Shown here in pieces: positions 37,252 through 46,007 of a stretch of DNA of 64,000 bases. Made by a program: the position numbers and the translations under genes. The stretch comes from Sporocytophaga myxococcoides (GTDB lineage Bacteria; Bacteroidota; Bacteroidia; Cytophagales; Cytophagaceae): NCBI RefSeq assembly GCF_000775915.1, contig NZ_BBLT01000009.1, positions 62,001 to 126,000 on the forward strand. The letters are read 5' to 3'. Within the stretch, counting starts at the first letter, position 1. Every line of letters begins with the position of its first letter. The notes beneath the pieces are model-generated. The model was not told the origin of the DNA and made no database searches. It saw only the letters and a list, made by a program, of their open reading frames with translations.

Positions 37252-38409
37252 ATGAATCAGCCTCTATACGTAACTAAGCCGTATCTCCCACCGCTTGAGG
37301 AATTTAAAACATATCTTGAAAAAATATGGGAGCGACAAATCCTTACAAATGGCGGCCCTTTTCATGAGCAATTAGAAGAAGAACTTGCCAAATACCTTGG
37401 AGTTAAATACGTTTCCCTTTTTGCAAATGGAACTCTGGCATTAATGACAGCTTTGCAAACTTTAAGAATATCCGGTGATGTTATTACCACTCCTTTTAGT
37501 TTTGCTGCCACAGCTCATTCCCTGCTTTGGAATGGAAGTAAACCAGTTTTCTGCGACATAGAACCAGGAACGTATAACCTTGATCCTTCAAAGCTGGAAG
37601 CCTCTATTACTCCTGATACCAAAGCTATAATGCCTGTGCATGTTTATGGAACCCCATGCAAAATAGACAAGATACAAGAGATCGCAACTGACCATGGATT
37701 AAAGGTCATCTATGATGCATGTCATAGCTTTGGCGTAAGATATAAAGGAGAATCCGTCCTTAACTATGGTGATCTGTCTGTATTAAGTTTTCATGCAACT
37801 AAAATCTTCAATACATTTGAAGGAGGTGCCATTATTAGTCATGATCCCATAACCAAAAGAAGAATTGACTTTTTGAAAAATTTTGGATTCTCAGATGAAG
37901 TCACTGTTGTTACGCCAGGTATGAATGCTAAGATGAATGAGGTGCAAGCTGCAATGGGATTAATTCAATTAAAGACAATTGACCAAAGAATAGAGCGTCT
38001 GAAAAACGTTTCATTGAATTATAAAAAGAGATTAAAAAATATAGAAGGAATAACTTTCCTTGATGAGGTAGCTGATACTAAGCATAATTATTCTTACTTT
38101 CCTATATTGATTGATGAGGAAAAATTCGGAGTGAGCAGAGATAAAACTTATGAATTGCTTAAAACCTTCAACATATTTACAAGAAGGTACTTCTATCCAT
38201 TGATCAGTGAATTCCCTGTTTACAAATCCTTGCCTTCATCAAATCCTTCTAACCTTCCAATTGCAACAGAAATTTCAAGAAAGATATTATGCCTTCCCAA
38301 CTTTGCAGTGCTTACCCAGGGGGAAATTGAGCATGTATGTAACTCTATAATTGAAATTCAAAAAACAGTAAAGGAGGAAGTAAATCAGGATGCCCGACTG
38401 GTGTTTTAA
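37252..38409 (+). CDS. DegT/DnrJ/EryC1 family sugar aminotransferase
   Basis: 385 residues with the PLP-dependent DegT fold. It has FANGTLALMTALQTL, ITTPFSFAATAHSLLWNGSK, VIYDACHSFGVRYKGE, and the Schiff-base Lys at residue 184 in LSFHATKIFNTFEGGAI. These enzymes transaminate nucleotide-linked keto-sugars to amino sugars. It lies 18 bases before the third GT2-DUF1919 gene, so the amino sugar is probably the donor (or its precursor) for that enzyme or the cluster as a whole. No other nucleotide-sugar genes are in the window. Confidence 0.9.
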   Translation: MNQPLYVTKPYLPPLEEFKTYLEKIWERQILTNGGPFHEQLEEELAKYLGVKYVSLFANGTLALMTALQTLRISGDVITTPFSFAATAHSLLWNGSKPVFCDIEPGTYNLDPSKLEASITPDTKAIMPVHVYGTPCKIDKIQEIATDHGLKVIYDACHSFGVRYKGESVLNYGDLSVLSFHATKIFNTFEGGAIISHDPITKRRIDFLKNFGFSDEVTVVTPGMNAKMNEVQAAMGLIQLKTIDQRIERLKNVSLNYKKRLKNIEGITFLDEVADTKHNYSYFPILIDEEKFGVSRDKTYELLKTFNIFTRRYFYPLISEFPVYKSLPSSNPSNLPIATEISRKILCLPNFAVLTQGEIEHVCNSIIEIQKTVKEEVNQDARLVF

Positions 38410-38427
38410 AAAAACCTTCAATCATAA

Positions 38428-40422
38428 ATGTCGGACCAAATAAAACCTGTAAAGTTTAGTGTAGTAGTCTCTACACATAATCATGAACTTCATTTAATAA
38501 AAGCATTAAGGAATATCTTTGCTCAGGAGCATGATTTTAAGTTTGAGGTGATCATCACTGATAATTGCAGCACAGACAAAACAAAGGAAATCATAGATCT
38601 CTTTCAACTAAGATATCCGGATTATGTAGTTCCTTTATTTCATGATAAAAAAAACAAATTTTCCGAAAATACACTAGAGACATTTAAAAAATGTAAAGGC
38701 CAGTACACTTTCCTGCTTGATCCTGATGATTATTGGACTGATAATAAAAAAATAAAAAAGCAGATCTCATTTCTGGATGAACATCCTGAATATATTTTTT
38801 CCTGTCATAGATTTAACAGACTTATTGAAGATACCAATGAGCTCCTGGAAGATTTTCATCCTGTAGTATTTAAAGATAAACCAGATGGCTTCGAGTTCGG
38901 TCAGGAGCGCTACTTTGATTACTGGATAACACAGCTATCCACTATGGCTATCAGAACCGAGTGCCTGAATGATATTCCTAAGCTTGAAACATTCAAATAC
39001 TATTGGGACACACAACTATTCTGGTTATTGCTTCTTAAAGGAAAAGGTTTTGTTCAACCGTTTTTTGGCAGTGTTTACCGGGTTAAAAGCGAAACATCAG
39101 GAAATAAATTTGACTTGTTAAAGCAAAATTCTCTGACCTATTTGATTATAAAAGAACTTCATCAACTTTACTCTTGCAATAAACATATTAAACGAATATA
39201 TGAACTATATCAGAAAAACCTTTCATGGAGTAAAAGCGCCAATAAAAGACAACTAAACATAAATAAAATAAATAATAAGAACTTTACAATAGTAAGTGAT
39301 GATAACTGGGGAAAAGAGGTTTATGATGCGTTCAACATTCCTTATAAGTCTCCTTTTATAGGAGTTCATTTATTTAATTCAGATTTTATAAAACTTGTAA
39401 ATGATTTTGAAAACTACATAGACAAACCAATAACCTTCATTAATCATTCTGATTCTAAACATCAGAAATCTTTCAGACATTGCTTCGGAAAAGATTACCC
39501 TTTGGGACTCCTGAACAATGATATTGAACTTCATTTTATTGATTATAACTCACCCGATGAAGCTCTCAGACATTGGAATGACGGCAGATCCAAGATAAAC
39601 TTGGAAAATATCTTTTTTAAAATGGATGCATCAAGAGAAGAGAACAATATTGATTCAATTGAGGCATTTGACTATATAAATAGACCTAATAAGGTGTGTT
39701 TTATAAATTATTATGACAAAGAAAAATACTTATCTAATAATTCAACATTACATCTGATAGATTATTGGAACCCAGACAGTGAAATATTCTTTCCTCAATC
39801 TCTTTGCTCTTTTGACTTAATAGGTTGGTTAAATGGAAAGGTGGAGAAATACAATGAAATTTATCAGCAAGCTAAAGATATATTCATTACCCCAGACAAA
39901 CGGAAATATTTCTTTATCCAGTTTAATCAGGACAATATCCATACTTTGGATTCAAAATTTCATCCGGAGACTCATGAGATATTTTATAATGAAGATACAG
40001 AATCCGCAATTGTAAATTATAATAAGCACGATCTTGAATACTTCTGTTTATCAGCTCAGGAATGTCCACATCCAAAGACATCAGATCTGTTCATAGATTT
40101 ATCAGAAAAAGAAAACCGTCATATTATGGTTCTGGCAAAAGGAAATCCCTTACATCAGTTACGTATAGACTTCATAGGAAAAGAAGAGGACGAAAAGGAT
40201 ACTATCCTGCATATAGACGCAATTGCTCAAACATTGCAGGAAGACTACCAATGGCTTCACTTTGACTTTTCTTTCATCGATGATGTATCAACAGCTTATC
40301 TTTTCTCAAGAATAAGAAGTTTTTATTTTTACCTGAATCCTAAAAATGCAGCTCAGGGAACACTAGAATTAATGGCTTTCTATTCGGGTTCAATGGAGAC
40401 ATTTAAAGAGTTACTAGGGTAA
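38428..40422 (+). CDS. GT2-DUF1919 fusion glycosyltransferase 3
   Basis: 664 residues, paralogous to the proteins at 30643 and 33821. The GT2 start reads FSVVVSTHNHELHLIKALRN and VIITDNCSTDKT; the acidic motif is LLDPDDYWT rather than LDGDD, a small change at the nucleotide-sugar site. The DUF1919 part has FTIVSDDNWGKEVYDAFNIP, YPLGLLNNDIELHFIDYN and IFFKMDASREE. The C-terminal beta-rich part has LFIDLSEKENRHIMVLAKGN and YQWLHFDFSFI. It follows the aminotransferase gene in the same operon and ends the cluster on this side. Confidence 0.85.
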   Translation: MSDQIKPVKFSVVVSTHNHELHLIKALRNIFAQEHDFKFEVIITDNCSTDKTKEIIDLFQLRYPDYVVPLFHDKKNKFSENTLETFKKCKGQYTFLLDPDDYWTDNKKIKKQISFLDEHPEYIFSCHRFNRLIEDTNELLEDFHPVVFKDKPDGFEFGQERYFDYWITQLSTMAIRTECLNDIPKLETFKYYWDTQLFWLLLLKGKGFVQPFFGSVYRVKSETSGNKFDLLKQNSLTYLIIKELHQLYSCNKHIKRIYELYQKNLSWSKSANKRQLNINKINNKNFTIVSDDNWGKEVYDAFNIPYKSPFIGVHLFNSDFIKLVNDFENYIDKPITFINHSDSKHQKSFRHCFGKDYPLGLLNNDIELHFIDYNSPDEALRHWNDGRSKINLENIFFKMDASREENNIDSIEAFDYINRPNKVCFINYYDKEKYLSNNSTLHLIDYWNPDSEIFFPQSLCSFDLIGWLNGKVEKYNEIYQQAKDIFITPDKRKYFFIQFNQDNIHTLDSKFHPETHEIFYNEDTESAIVNYNKHDLEYFCLSAQECPHPKTSDLFIDLSEKENRHIMVLAKGNPLHQLRIDFIGKEEDEKDTILHIDAIAQTLQEDYQWLHFDFSFIDDVSTAYLFSRIRSFYFYLNPKNAAQGTLELMAFYSGSMETFKELLG

Positions 40423-40526
40423 TTCAAGCAAACCTAACAATATCCCCCCTTGATTAATCAAAATCACTCTAATATCCTGGAGGCGGGTCTATAAAGTCAG
40501 GAATAAAAAATGAAAGCAAAAAAATT

Positions 40527-40563
40527 CAGGAATAGACAAGCCCTGTTGCTTGTTCCATTCCTG
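40527..40563 (-). terminator. terminator of the DUF4494 gene
   Basis: CAGGAATAGACAAGC paired (imperfectly) with GCTTGTTCCATTCCTG, followed on the minus strand by AATTTTTTT (40526 down to 40518). It lies 15 bases past the stop codon of the minus-strand gene. Confidence 0.75.
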
Positions 40564-40578
40564 ACTTAGTTAATAGGA

Positions 40579-41130
40579 TTAATCAGCTGTTGCTGGCGCG
40601 ATGGTTTCAATCTCAACACCTGCTTCAGTTTCTGCACTTAATTCTGTTTCTGTCCTTGATTCTGCCTCTGCCAGAGCTTGTGCTAATGGTTTTAAATTAG
40701 GTTCGGTCTCATGATATGGAAGAATTTCCACAATGTTAGTCGTGATAATTTCAAGTATCTGATAATCTGAAGTGGAGTCTGCAAAAAGATCTTCTACTCG
40801 GTCATATGCTTCTCTTAAATTATTTCCATTAACAAGTATCATTTGTTTTAACTTTTTCTCTTTCCCTGCTTTTTCATCAAGAGAAGTGATAGCAACTTTA
40901 CACTTATACCAGGTAAGTCCTTCTTCATTGATCACCAGTTCATGTACACGATATTTGCTTACCGTAAGCAGAACGAATTCTCTGAAATTAGACCCAATTT
41001 CTTCATATACTCTAGCTTCAGCATCAGTGAAGCTTACCGCATCAATTAAATATACTTCAGTAACAGTAGTAAAACCTCCGTTCTGATCTTCTCTGTTATA
41101 CTTGAATTTACACTCAAACCAGGTTGCCAT
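40579..41130 (-). CDS. DUF4494 family protein
   Basis: 183 residues. It opens MATWFECKFKYNREDQNGG, then VTEVYLIDAVSFTDAEARVY, which is the DUF4494 signature, and LTWYKCKVAITSLDEKAGKE repeats the theme in the second half. Cytosolic, with an acidic C-terminal tail rich in Glu, Thr and Ala (TETELSAETEAGVEI). DUF4494 is widespread in Bacteroidota and has no assigned function. A perfect 50-base palindrome lies immediately upstream of the start codon, and a good terminator follows, so the gene is a single unit and may mark the edge of the peptide/glycosylation cluster. Confidence 0.88.
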   Translation of the reverse strand: MATWFECKFKYNREDQNGGFTTVTEVYLIDAVSFTDAEARVYEEIGSNFREFVLLTVSKYRVHELVINEEGLTWYKCKVAITSLDEKAGKEKKLKQMILVNGNNLREAYDRVEDLFADSTSDYQILEIITTNIVEILPYHETEPNLKPLAQALAEAESRTETELSAETEAGVEIETIAPATAD

Positions 41131-41140
41131 AATAACTAAT

Positions 41141-41190
41141 GATTTTTAGATTTAGAAAGATTAAAGTTAATCTTTCTAAATCTAAAAATC
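41141..41190. promoter_or_regulatory. perfect 24-bp palindrome upstream of the DUF4494 gene
   Basis: Arms 41141-41164 and 41167-41190 are exact reverse complements with a two-base centre (AG). On the minus strand it would sit in the mRNA leader, ending ten bases before the ATG at 41130. No T-run follows on the minus strand, so it is not a normal terminator for the upstream hydrolase gene; a translation-controlling hairpin or an operator is more likely. Confidence 0.7.
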
Positions 41191-41288
41191 ACCTGTCATC
41201 AATATTTTTTATCCACTAAGACCAACATCTATATTAACGAGAAGATCCGGATTTCCTAGAGTTCCAAGCACTTATATTGTTATTCGAC

Positions 41289-42227
41289 CTATCTCTTTTT
41301 GACAAAGTAATAACCTAATCCCGCACTCACAGCTAATAAAGAGAAAACAGATGCTATTGTTCCTATCTTTCTAAAATTATGTCCATTTTTAGTAGCTGTA
41401 TCTGGTACTCCATTTGTAGTCAAGAGTTCTTCTTCTTTTAATTTTTCTTTTTCAAAAACATTTATAAGTATATCCAGACCGCTGACTAATTGCTCTTCTG
41501 AGATAGGTCTCCCCTGTCCCACTCCTGCTATCTTAGGATTCAAAGACCTAATCTTTTTTAAAGAGCTGCAAACAATGGAATGGTTTATATTATAATGGAC
41601 AGGCGGTCCCTGAATTTCCTGATCTTCAGAAACAAAGATCGAAGAGATACTACTGCTCTTGGTTCTTGAAGAAATTAAATCTCCTGCAATCAGAACTTTA
41701 TCTTTTGGTCTGAAGAAAGAAACGTGACCGGGAGATATTCCAGGTGTATGAATGTATCTCCATCCTTCCAACGAAGGCACCCAACCATCTGGCAATGGTT
41801 GAACATGCATACTGAAATTCAAAGTTTTACCGGAATACAATTGAAGCAGATAAGCTATAGCCGAGCTTCCGGAAACAGTTTCAGGAGGCGGGAAGTTCAA
41901 ATCACCCGTTAAATAAGGAATTTCTAATGGATGAGCATAAATCTTTAAGTCTTGCCATTCTTTCAGCAAATCAGGTATTCCTCCAACGTGATCGAAATGC
42001 CCATGTGTTAATAGTAAAGCCTCTGGAGGGTTATCCTTTCCAAATAAATTAGCCGCCTCTTTAATTATTTTTTTCCCTGAACTTGTTATTCCTGCATCAA
42101 TAATGGTCCATGGATTTCCGGCGCCCGGCTCTCCTATTAAATAAAAATTTACATTTAGACTTTTGAAACCTATAACGTCTTCTGCCAGCTCGTATCGGTT
42201 CTTCCTTCTCAACAGATCCCAAACCAT
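41289..42227 (-). CDS. MBL-fold metallo-hydrolase with C-terminal anchor
   Basis: 312 residues. The metallo-beta-lactamase motif is LLTHGHFDHVGGIPDLL (HxHxDH), with further metal ligands plausible in PGISPGHVSFFRPKDKVLIA (His) and AGDLIS (Asp). A hydrophobic C-terminal helix (IASVFSLLAVSAGLGYYFV) ending in KKR looks like a membrane anchor, less usual in this family. The glyoxalase II-like hydrolase group is broad, so the substrate is unknown. It has about 160 bases to the next gene downstream. Confidence 0.88.
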   Translation of the reverse strand: MVWDLLRRKNRYELAEDVIGFKSLNVNFYLIGEPGAGNPWTIIDAGITSSGKKIIKEAANLFGKDNPPEALLLTHGHFDHVGGIPDLLKEWQDLKIYAHPLEIPYLTGDLNFPPPETVSGSSAIAYLLQLYSGKTLNFSMHVQPLPDGWVPSLEGWRYIHTPGISPGHVSFFRPKDKVLIAGDLISSRTKSSSISSIFVSEDQEIQGPPVHYNINHSIVCSSLKKIRSLNPKIAGVGQGRPISEEQLVSGLDILINVFEKEKLKEEELLTTNGVPDTATKNGHNFRKIGTIASVFSLLAVSAGLGYYFVKKR

Positions 42228-42353
42228 TCTTGTCCATATTTATACTTAGAAAACAGTAAAGACAGGAGGTAAAGTTTATTCGAAATCAAGTGTTATAGAA
42301 CTAATAAAGGGAACTTTAAAAGAAGGGAATATTACAGTAGAATTTTTAAAAAT

Positions 42354-42386
42354 AAAACCGGAAAATCTTTGAGAATTTCCGGTTTT
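42354..42386 (-). terminator. terminator of the response regulator transcript
   Basis: AAAACCGGAAA paired with TTTCCGGTTTT (perfect 11 bp) around an 11-base loop, eight bases past the stop of the minus-strand response regulator gene, with a T-rich stretch following on the minus strand. Confidence 0.78.
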
Positions 42387-42393
42387 TGTATGA

Positions 42394-42912
42394 TTAAAAT
42401 TGTGGACCAACATTGTCTGTAATGTGGCCGGTCTGATAAAGTGTAAAGGCAACTACAGTTATAATTCCAATTATGATTCCAAACACTAACAATAGTCTTT
42501 TATAAAACCGGTTGTCTTTCTCCAGCTTATGTTTTTTAAGTATATTTTTGACTACGTTGTCAGCTCGATGAAATGCGCTTTCATTTTTAATAATGTAATC
42601 AAAAGCTCCATGAGTCAGCGTATCTATTGCTATCTCAATTCTGTCCTGAGCCGTAAACATTACAACTTCAGCAGACGGAAGTCTGTTTTTGATCGCTCTC
42701 AGAATTTCCATACCATTCTTGGCATTTTTATTTTCTGTGCTTAAAGTATAATCCAGGAAAATGATTTCAGGATCTTTATCCAGGTTCTTCAGACAATCTT
42801 CTCCGGTATTGAAAATCTCAATTTTATAGTTATGATTTTTTAATAAATAATCCTTCAGAAGTTCACACTGCATTTTATCATCATCTACGATAAAAATATT
42901 CACATCTTTCAT
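42394..42912 (-). CDS. response regulator with C-terminal membrane helix
   Basis: 172 residues. A receiver domain fills residues 1-120: acidic VDDDK near position 9-13, phospho-acceptor Asp in EIIFLDYTLS (about 55), Thr in VVMFTAQD and Lys in DYIIKNES. After a short charged linker there is a hydrophobic helix (LLLVFGIIIGIITVVAFTLY) and a short tail ending at GPQF. A receiver with its own membrane anchor and no output domain is unusual. It lies 21 bases after the hybrid kinase gene, so the kinase is its likely partner. Confidence 0.85.
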   Translation of the reverse strand: MKDVNIFIVDDDKMQCELLKDYLLKNHNYKIEIFNTGEDCLKNLDKDPEIIFLDYTLSTENKNAKNGMEILRAIKNRLPSAEVVMFTAQDRIEIAIDTLTHGAFDYIIKNESAFHRADNVVKNILKKHKLEKDNRFYKRLLLVFGIIIGIITVVAFTLYQTGHITDNVGPQF

Positions 42913-42933
42913 AAAAGTAAATTTGAATAGTTT

Positions 42934-45144
42934 TTAATATAAAGTTTGTTTTTCTGTTTCCAGTTGTTGGCATGTTAAATACAAAATAGAATCGAATTTT
43001 GCAATTAGTTCTTGCATTATTTCCAGATCAATTTGCTCTACAGACTGATGTTCAATCTGTTGAACAATATCACTTCCTACCTTAATTCCCATATATTTTA
43101 CTCTTGGCTTCAGTGCATGGGCAATCAGCCCTACTTCTTTCCAGTTGTTTTCCGCAGCCTTCTCTTTAAGCTTTTGCCAATCACCGGGAACGGATTCCAG
43201 GAACATATTGATATATTTCAGCATCTGATCCTTATTGTTGGATGTCATTCCTCTGAGAAAACTAAGATCAGCCATTCCCTCACTCATAAGGCCACCTGAA
43301 ACTTCTTTGTTATCTTTGGTAAGCTCAATTACTTTTTCCTTATTAATTAAAGTTGAAATTTTAATCAATAAAATATCTGCATCAAAAGGTTTGGAAACAA
43401 AGTCTGTCATTCCGGAGTCAAAACAACTATCTATTTCAGGTTTGGTAGCACTTGCTGTCATAGCTATTACAGGTATGTCAGAATAGCCCAGAGCATTGTT
43501 TTTACGGATATATTTAGTTGTTTCATAACCATTCATTTCTGGCATCTGAACATCCATAAGAATAATATCATAGCGCTTGCTTTTATCTTTCAGCATTTCA
43601 ATCGCAACTTTTCCATTCGAAGCCACATCTATAGTAAGATTTTTTATCAATGATTTCAAGGTATCGACAGCAACTACCTGATTAAATTCATTGTCTTCAA
43701 CAAGAAGGATCTTTATTCCATGGAGCTCCTGAACTCTTGTCTGAATTGGTTTCTCCATTCTCTCTATCTTTTCGGTGCCTGTTTTATACCAGATTCTGAA
43801 TGAAAAAGTAGTTCCTTCTCCGAGCTTGCTTTCAACAGTTATAGTCCCTCCCTGAAGTTCTACAATCTTCTTTGAAATGCTTAGACCAAGGCCTGTACCT
43901 CCAAACTTTCTTGATGTATCTCTTGCTGCCTGGGCAAAGTCTTCGAATATCGTATCCAGCTTGTTTTGCGGTATGCCTATTCCTGTATCCTGAACAGAAA
44001 ATTCAATTAACAAATCATTCCCCTTTTGTTCTATAAGCCTGCAGTACATATCAATACTGCCCTTTTCTGTGAATTTAACAGAATTACCTACAAGGTTTAC
44101 CAATACCTGATTCAACTTGGCCGGATCTCCGATTATAGTATCCGGAAGGCTCTCATCAATTATCGGTGTCAGTTTAATTTTTTTCTCATCAGTCTTTATT
44201 TTGAAGGTATTATAAAGGCCGTAGAATATATCTGAAAGGTTAAAGTTGATCTTTTCGAATTCAATTTTCCCGGCATTGATTTTAGAGAAATCCAGAATTT
44301 CATTGATTATGACCATCAGATTATCAGATGACTGACGGATGGCCTTCAGATAGCTCTCCTGTTTGGGTGCGAGTGGAGTATTAAGAATCAGATTGGTCAT
44401 TCCAATGATAGCATTCATTGGGGTCCTTATTTCATGACTCATATTGGCCAGGAATTGTTCTTCCCTTTTCTTGGCCTGTTCCGCTTTTACAATAAATCTA
44501 TTCAACACAATTTCGGTCCTGATTCTTTTTCCAATATCACTGTTAAGCAATATCAATACCCAGGCCAGGAAAGACAATGCGATCACATTTCCGATAATAA
44601 TAAAAATCAAAGCATAGCCTGACTTTGAATCAACTTCATCCGATTGCAAATCATATCTGTCTATTTCTTCAGTTTTTATCTTGACAATCAAGTTATGCAA
44701 CTGCCCGAGTAAATCCCTGCCCGCTCCTGACTTCAATTCCGCTATTGCTTCTTTCTGACCTTTTTCATTTTTCAGAAGAATGGTATGATCCGCAAGTTTA
44801 ACCTTTCGATCAATCAGATCATTAAGTTCTTCCAGTCTTTTCTGATTCTTATATTTTTTAGAAAATGATGAAATTTCTTCGGCGATAAGTAAACGTGCAT
44901 GTTTATAAGACTCCAGATAAGTACTATCACCAATAATTACATAACCTTGATGACCGGTTTCTATATCTCTGATGTAAAATTGAATATTTTCCAGCGACTC
45001 CTGGCTTTTTCGAGCTTTAACCTCATTTCTTCTTACATCACGAAAACTATGAAGGCTGTAATAGGAGAAAATTCCTGTTGCGTTAAGTACTATAAGGACA
45101 ATACAAAACCCCAAACTTATATTCTTATTCAGATTCCATTTCAT
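42934..45144 (-). CDS. hybrid sensor histidine kinase (CHASE3-HisKA-HATPase-REC-Hpt)
   Basis: 736 residues. Two membrane helices (LGFCIVLIVLNATGIFSYYS near residue 10 and ALIFIIIGNVIALSFLAWVL near 182) bracket a CHASE3-like periplasmic sensor (IQFYIRDIETGHQGYVIIGD). The kinase core follows: ANMSHEIRTPMNAIIGM, NLVGNSVKFTEKG, VQDTGIGIP and FGGTGLGLSISKKI. A receiver (ILLVEDNEFNQVV, MDVQMPEMNGYET, SKPFD) and a C-terminal histidine phosphotransfer-like domain (LIAHALKPRVKYMGI) complete a phosphorelay. It is followed by the membrane-tailed receiver gene, a likely recipient of the phosphate. Confidence 0.93.
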   Translation of the reverse strand: MKWNLNKNISLGFCIVLIVLNATGIFSYYSLHSFRDVRRNEVKARKSQESLENIQFYIRDIETGHQGYVIIGDSTYLESYKHARLLIAEEISSFSKKYKNQKRLEELNDLIDRKVKLADHTILLKNEKGQKEAIAELKSGAGRDLLGQLHNLIVKIKTEEIDRYDLQSDEVDSKSGYALIFIIIGNVIALSFLAWVLILLNSDIGKRIRTEIVLNRFIVKAEQAKKREEQFLANMSHEIRTPMNAIIGMTNLILNTPLAPKQESYLKAIRQSSDNLMVIINEILDFSKINAGKIEFEKINFNLSDIFYGLYNTFKIKTDEKKIKLTPIIDESLPDTIIGDPAKLNQVLVNLVGNSVKFTEKGSIDMYCRLIEQKGNDLLIEFSVQDTGIGIPQNKLDTIFEDFAQAARDTSRKFGGTGLGLSISKKIVELQGGTITVESKLGEGTTFSFRIWYKTGTEKIERMEKPIQTRVQELHGIKILLVEDNEFNQVVAVDTLKSLIKNLTIDVASNGKVAIEMLKDKSKRYDIILMDVQMPEMNGYETTKYIRKNNALGYSDIPVIAMTASATKPEIDSCFDSGMTDFVSKPFDADILLIKISTLINKEKVIELTKDNKEVSGGLMSEGMADLSFLRGMTSNNKDQMLKYINMFLESVPGDWQKLKEKAAENNWKEVGLIAHALKPRVKYMGIKVGSDIVQQIEHQSVEQIDLEIMQELIAKFDSILYLTCQQLETEKQTLY

Positions 45145-45303
45145 ACTAAATGGGCAATTATTTTTATTCTAAACTTTTAAATATAAGTATTTTAATCGGG
45201 TGAGCAAAAAGGGATTCAAGGAATATTAATGCACAATAAAATCAACTCAACAGCTTAATGAAGAAGCAATTACAATAACAATTCAAGCATAAATCGATTT
45301 AAG

Positions 45304-45564
45304 TCAAGGAATCAGTTCTGCCAGTTGCCCTACTTTTAGCAAAGCCAGATCTGATTTATTCTTTACATGAAATGCGAAGACATCAAAAGTAGGATTGCCA
45401 TTTTTATCAGTAGTTCTTGGCTGAGATATAAAAGGCTTAATTGGAACACCTCCAAATGTTGATTCTTCAGTTAAAGAAAAATCAACATTACCATCCATTG
45501 ATTTAGCAAAAACAAATTTTGATTTTCTGTTTAAATTTCCAATATATAGTATCTCGAAAATCAT
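45304..45564 (-). CDS. small conserved hypothetical protein
   Basis: 86 residues, with no membrane segment. Features are IFEILYIGNLNRKSKFVFA near the start and LALLKVGQLAELIP at the end. I do not recognise a family. It overlaps the VOC protein gene by four bases (ATGA), so the two are translationally coupled and probably act together. Confidence 0.7.
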   Translation of the reverse strand: MIFEILYIGNLNRKSKFVFAKSMDGNVDFSLTEESTFGGVPIKPFISQPRTTDKNGNPTFDVFAFHVKNKSDLALLKVGQLAELIP

Positions 45565-45914
45565 TTTTCTCTCAATTCAACTGATCTTCCATCGGGATCT
45601 TTCACAACAGCAGAATATCCCCATTCATTATTTGCGGGCTCTGATACAATCTTATTATTATCATCCTTTAAAATCTTTATGATTTCATCAAGATTAGTCA
45701 CTGTAAATCCAATTCTGGTCGTTTTATCAGCAATCTCCATAGACTTAGGCAAAGGATAGATTTCCATCAATAATCTTCCAATTGAACATGAAAAATGAAC
45801 TGGCCCATTTCCATGTTTTTCTTCCTGAAAAGAAAGGCCAAGAGTAGTATAAAAATTTAGTAAGTCCTGAAGCTGCCTTGTCTTCAGTACTAGTAACGAT
45901 AACTCTGGATGCAT
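45561..45914 (-). CDS. VOC (glyoxalase/bleomycin resistance-like) family protein
   Basis: 117 residues of the single-module VOC fold: LLVLKTRQLQDLLNFYTTLG at the start, HGNGPVHFSCSIGRLLMEIY, and the closing NEWGYSAVVKDPDGRSVELR. Members bind metal and act in thiol-adduct, lyase, epimerase or resistance reactions; nothing identifies this substrate. It is coupled to the small hypothetical gene downstream. Confidence 0.88.
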   Translation of the reverse strand: MHPELSLLVLKTRQLQDLLNFYTTLGLSFQEEKHGNGPVHFSCSIGRLLMEIYPLPKSMEIADKTTRIGFTVTNLDEIIKILKDDNNKIVSEPANNEWGYSAVVKDPDGRSVELREK

Positions 45915-46007
45915 TGATATAATTTAATTGAATATTTCATACTTCTATCCCCGTCCTTTAATGAAGTTATTTTACCTTCAGACTGAAGAAACTTTAAATT
46001 TCTTTCT

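Noticed and set aside
40511-40570. A 19-codon ORF on the plus strand (MKAKKFRNRQALLL...) near the end of the cluster, considered as a second peptide gene.
   Set aside because: It is made of the terminator hairpin of the DUF4494 gene and has no leader motif.
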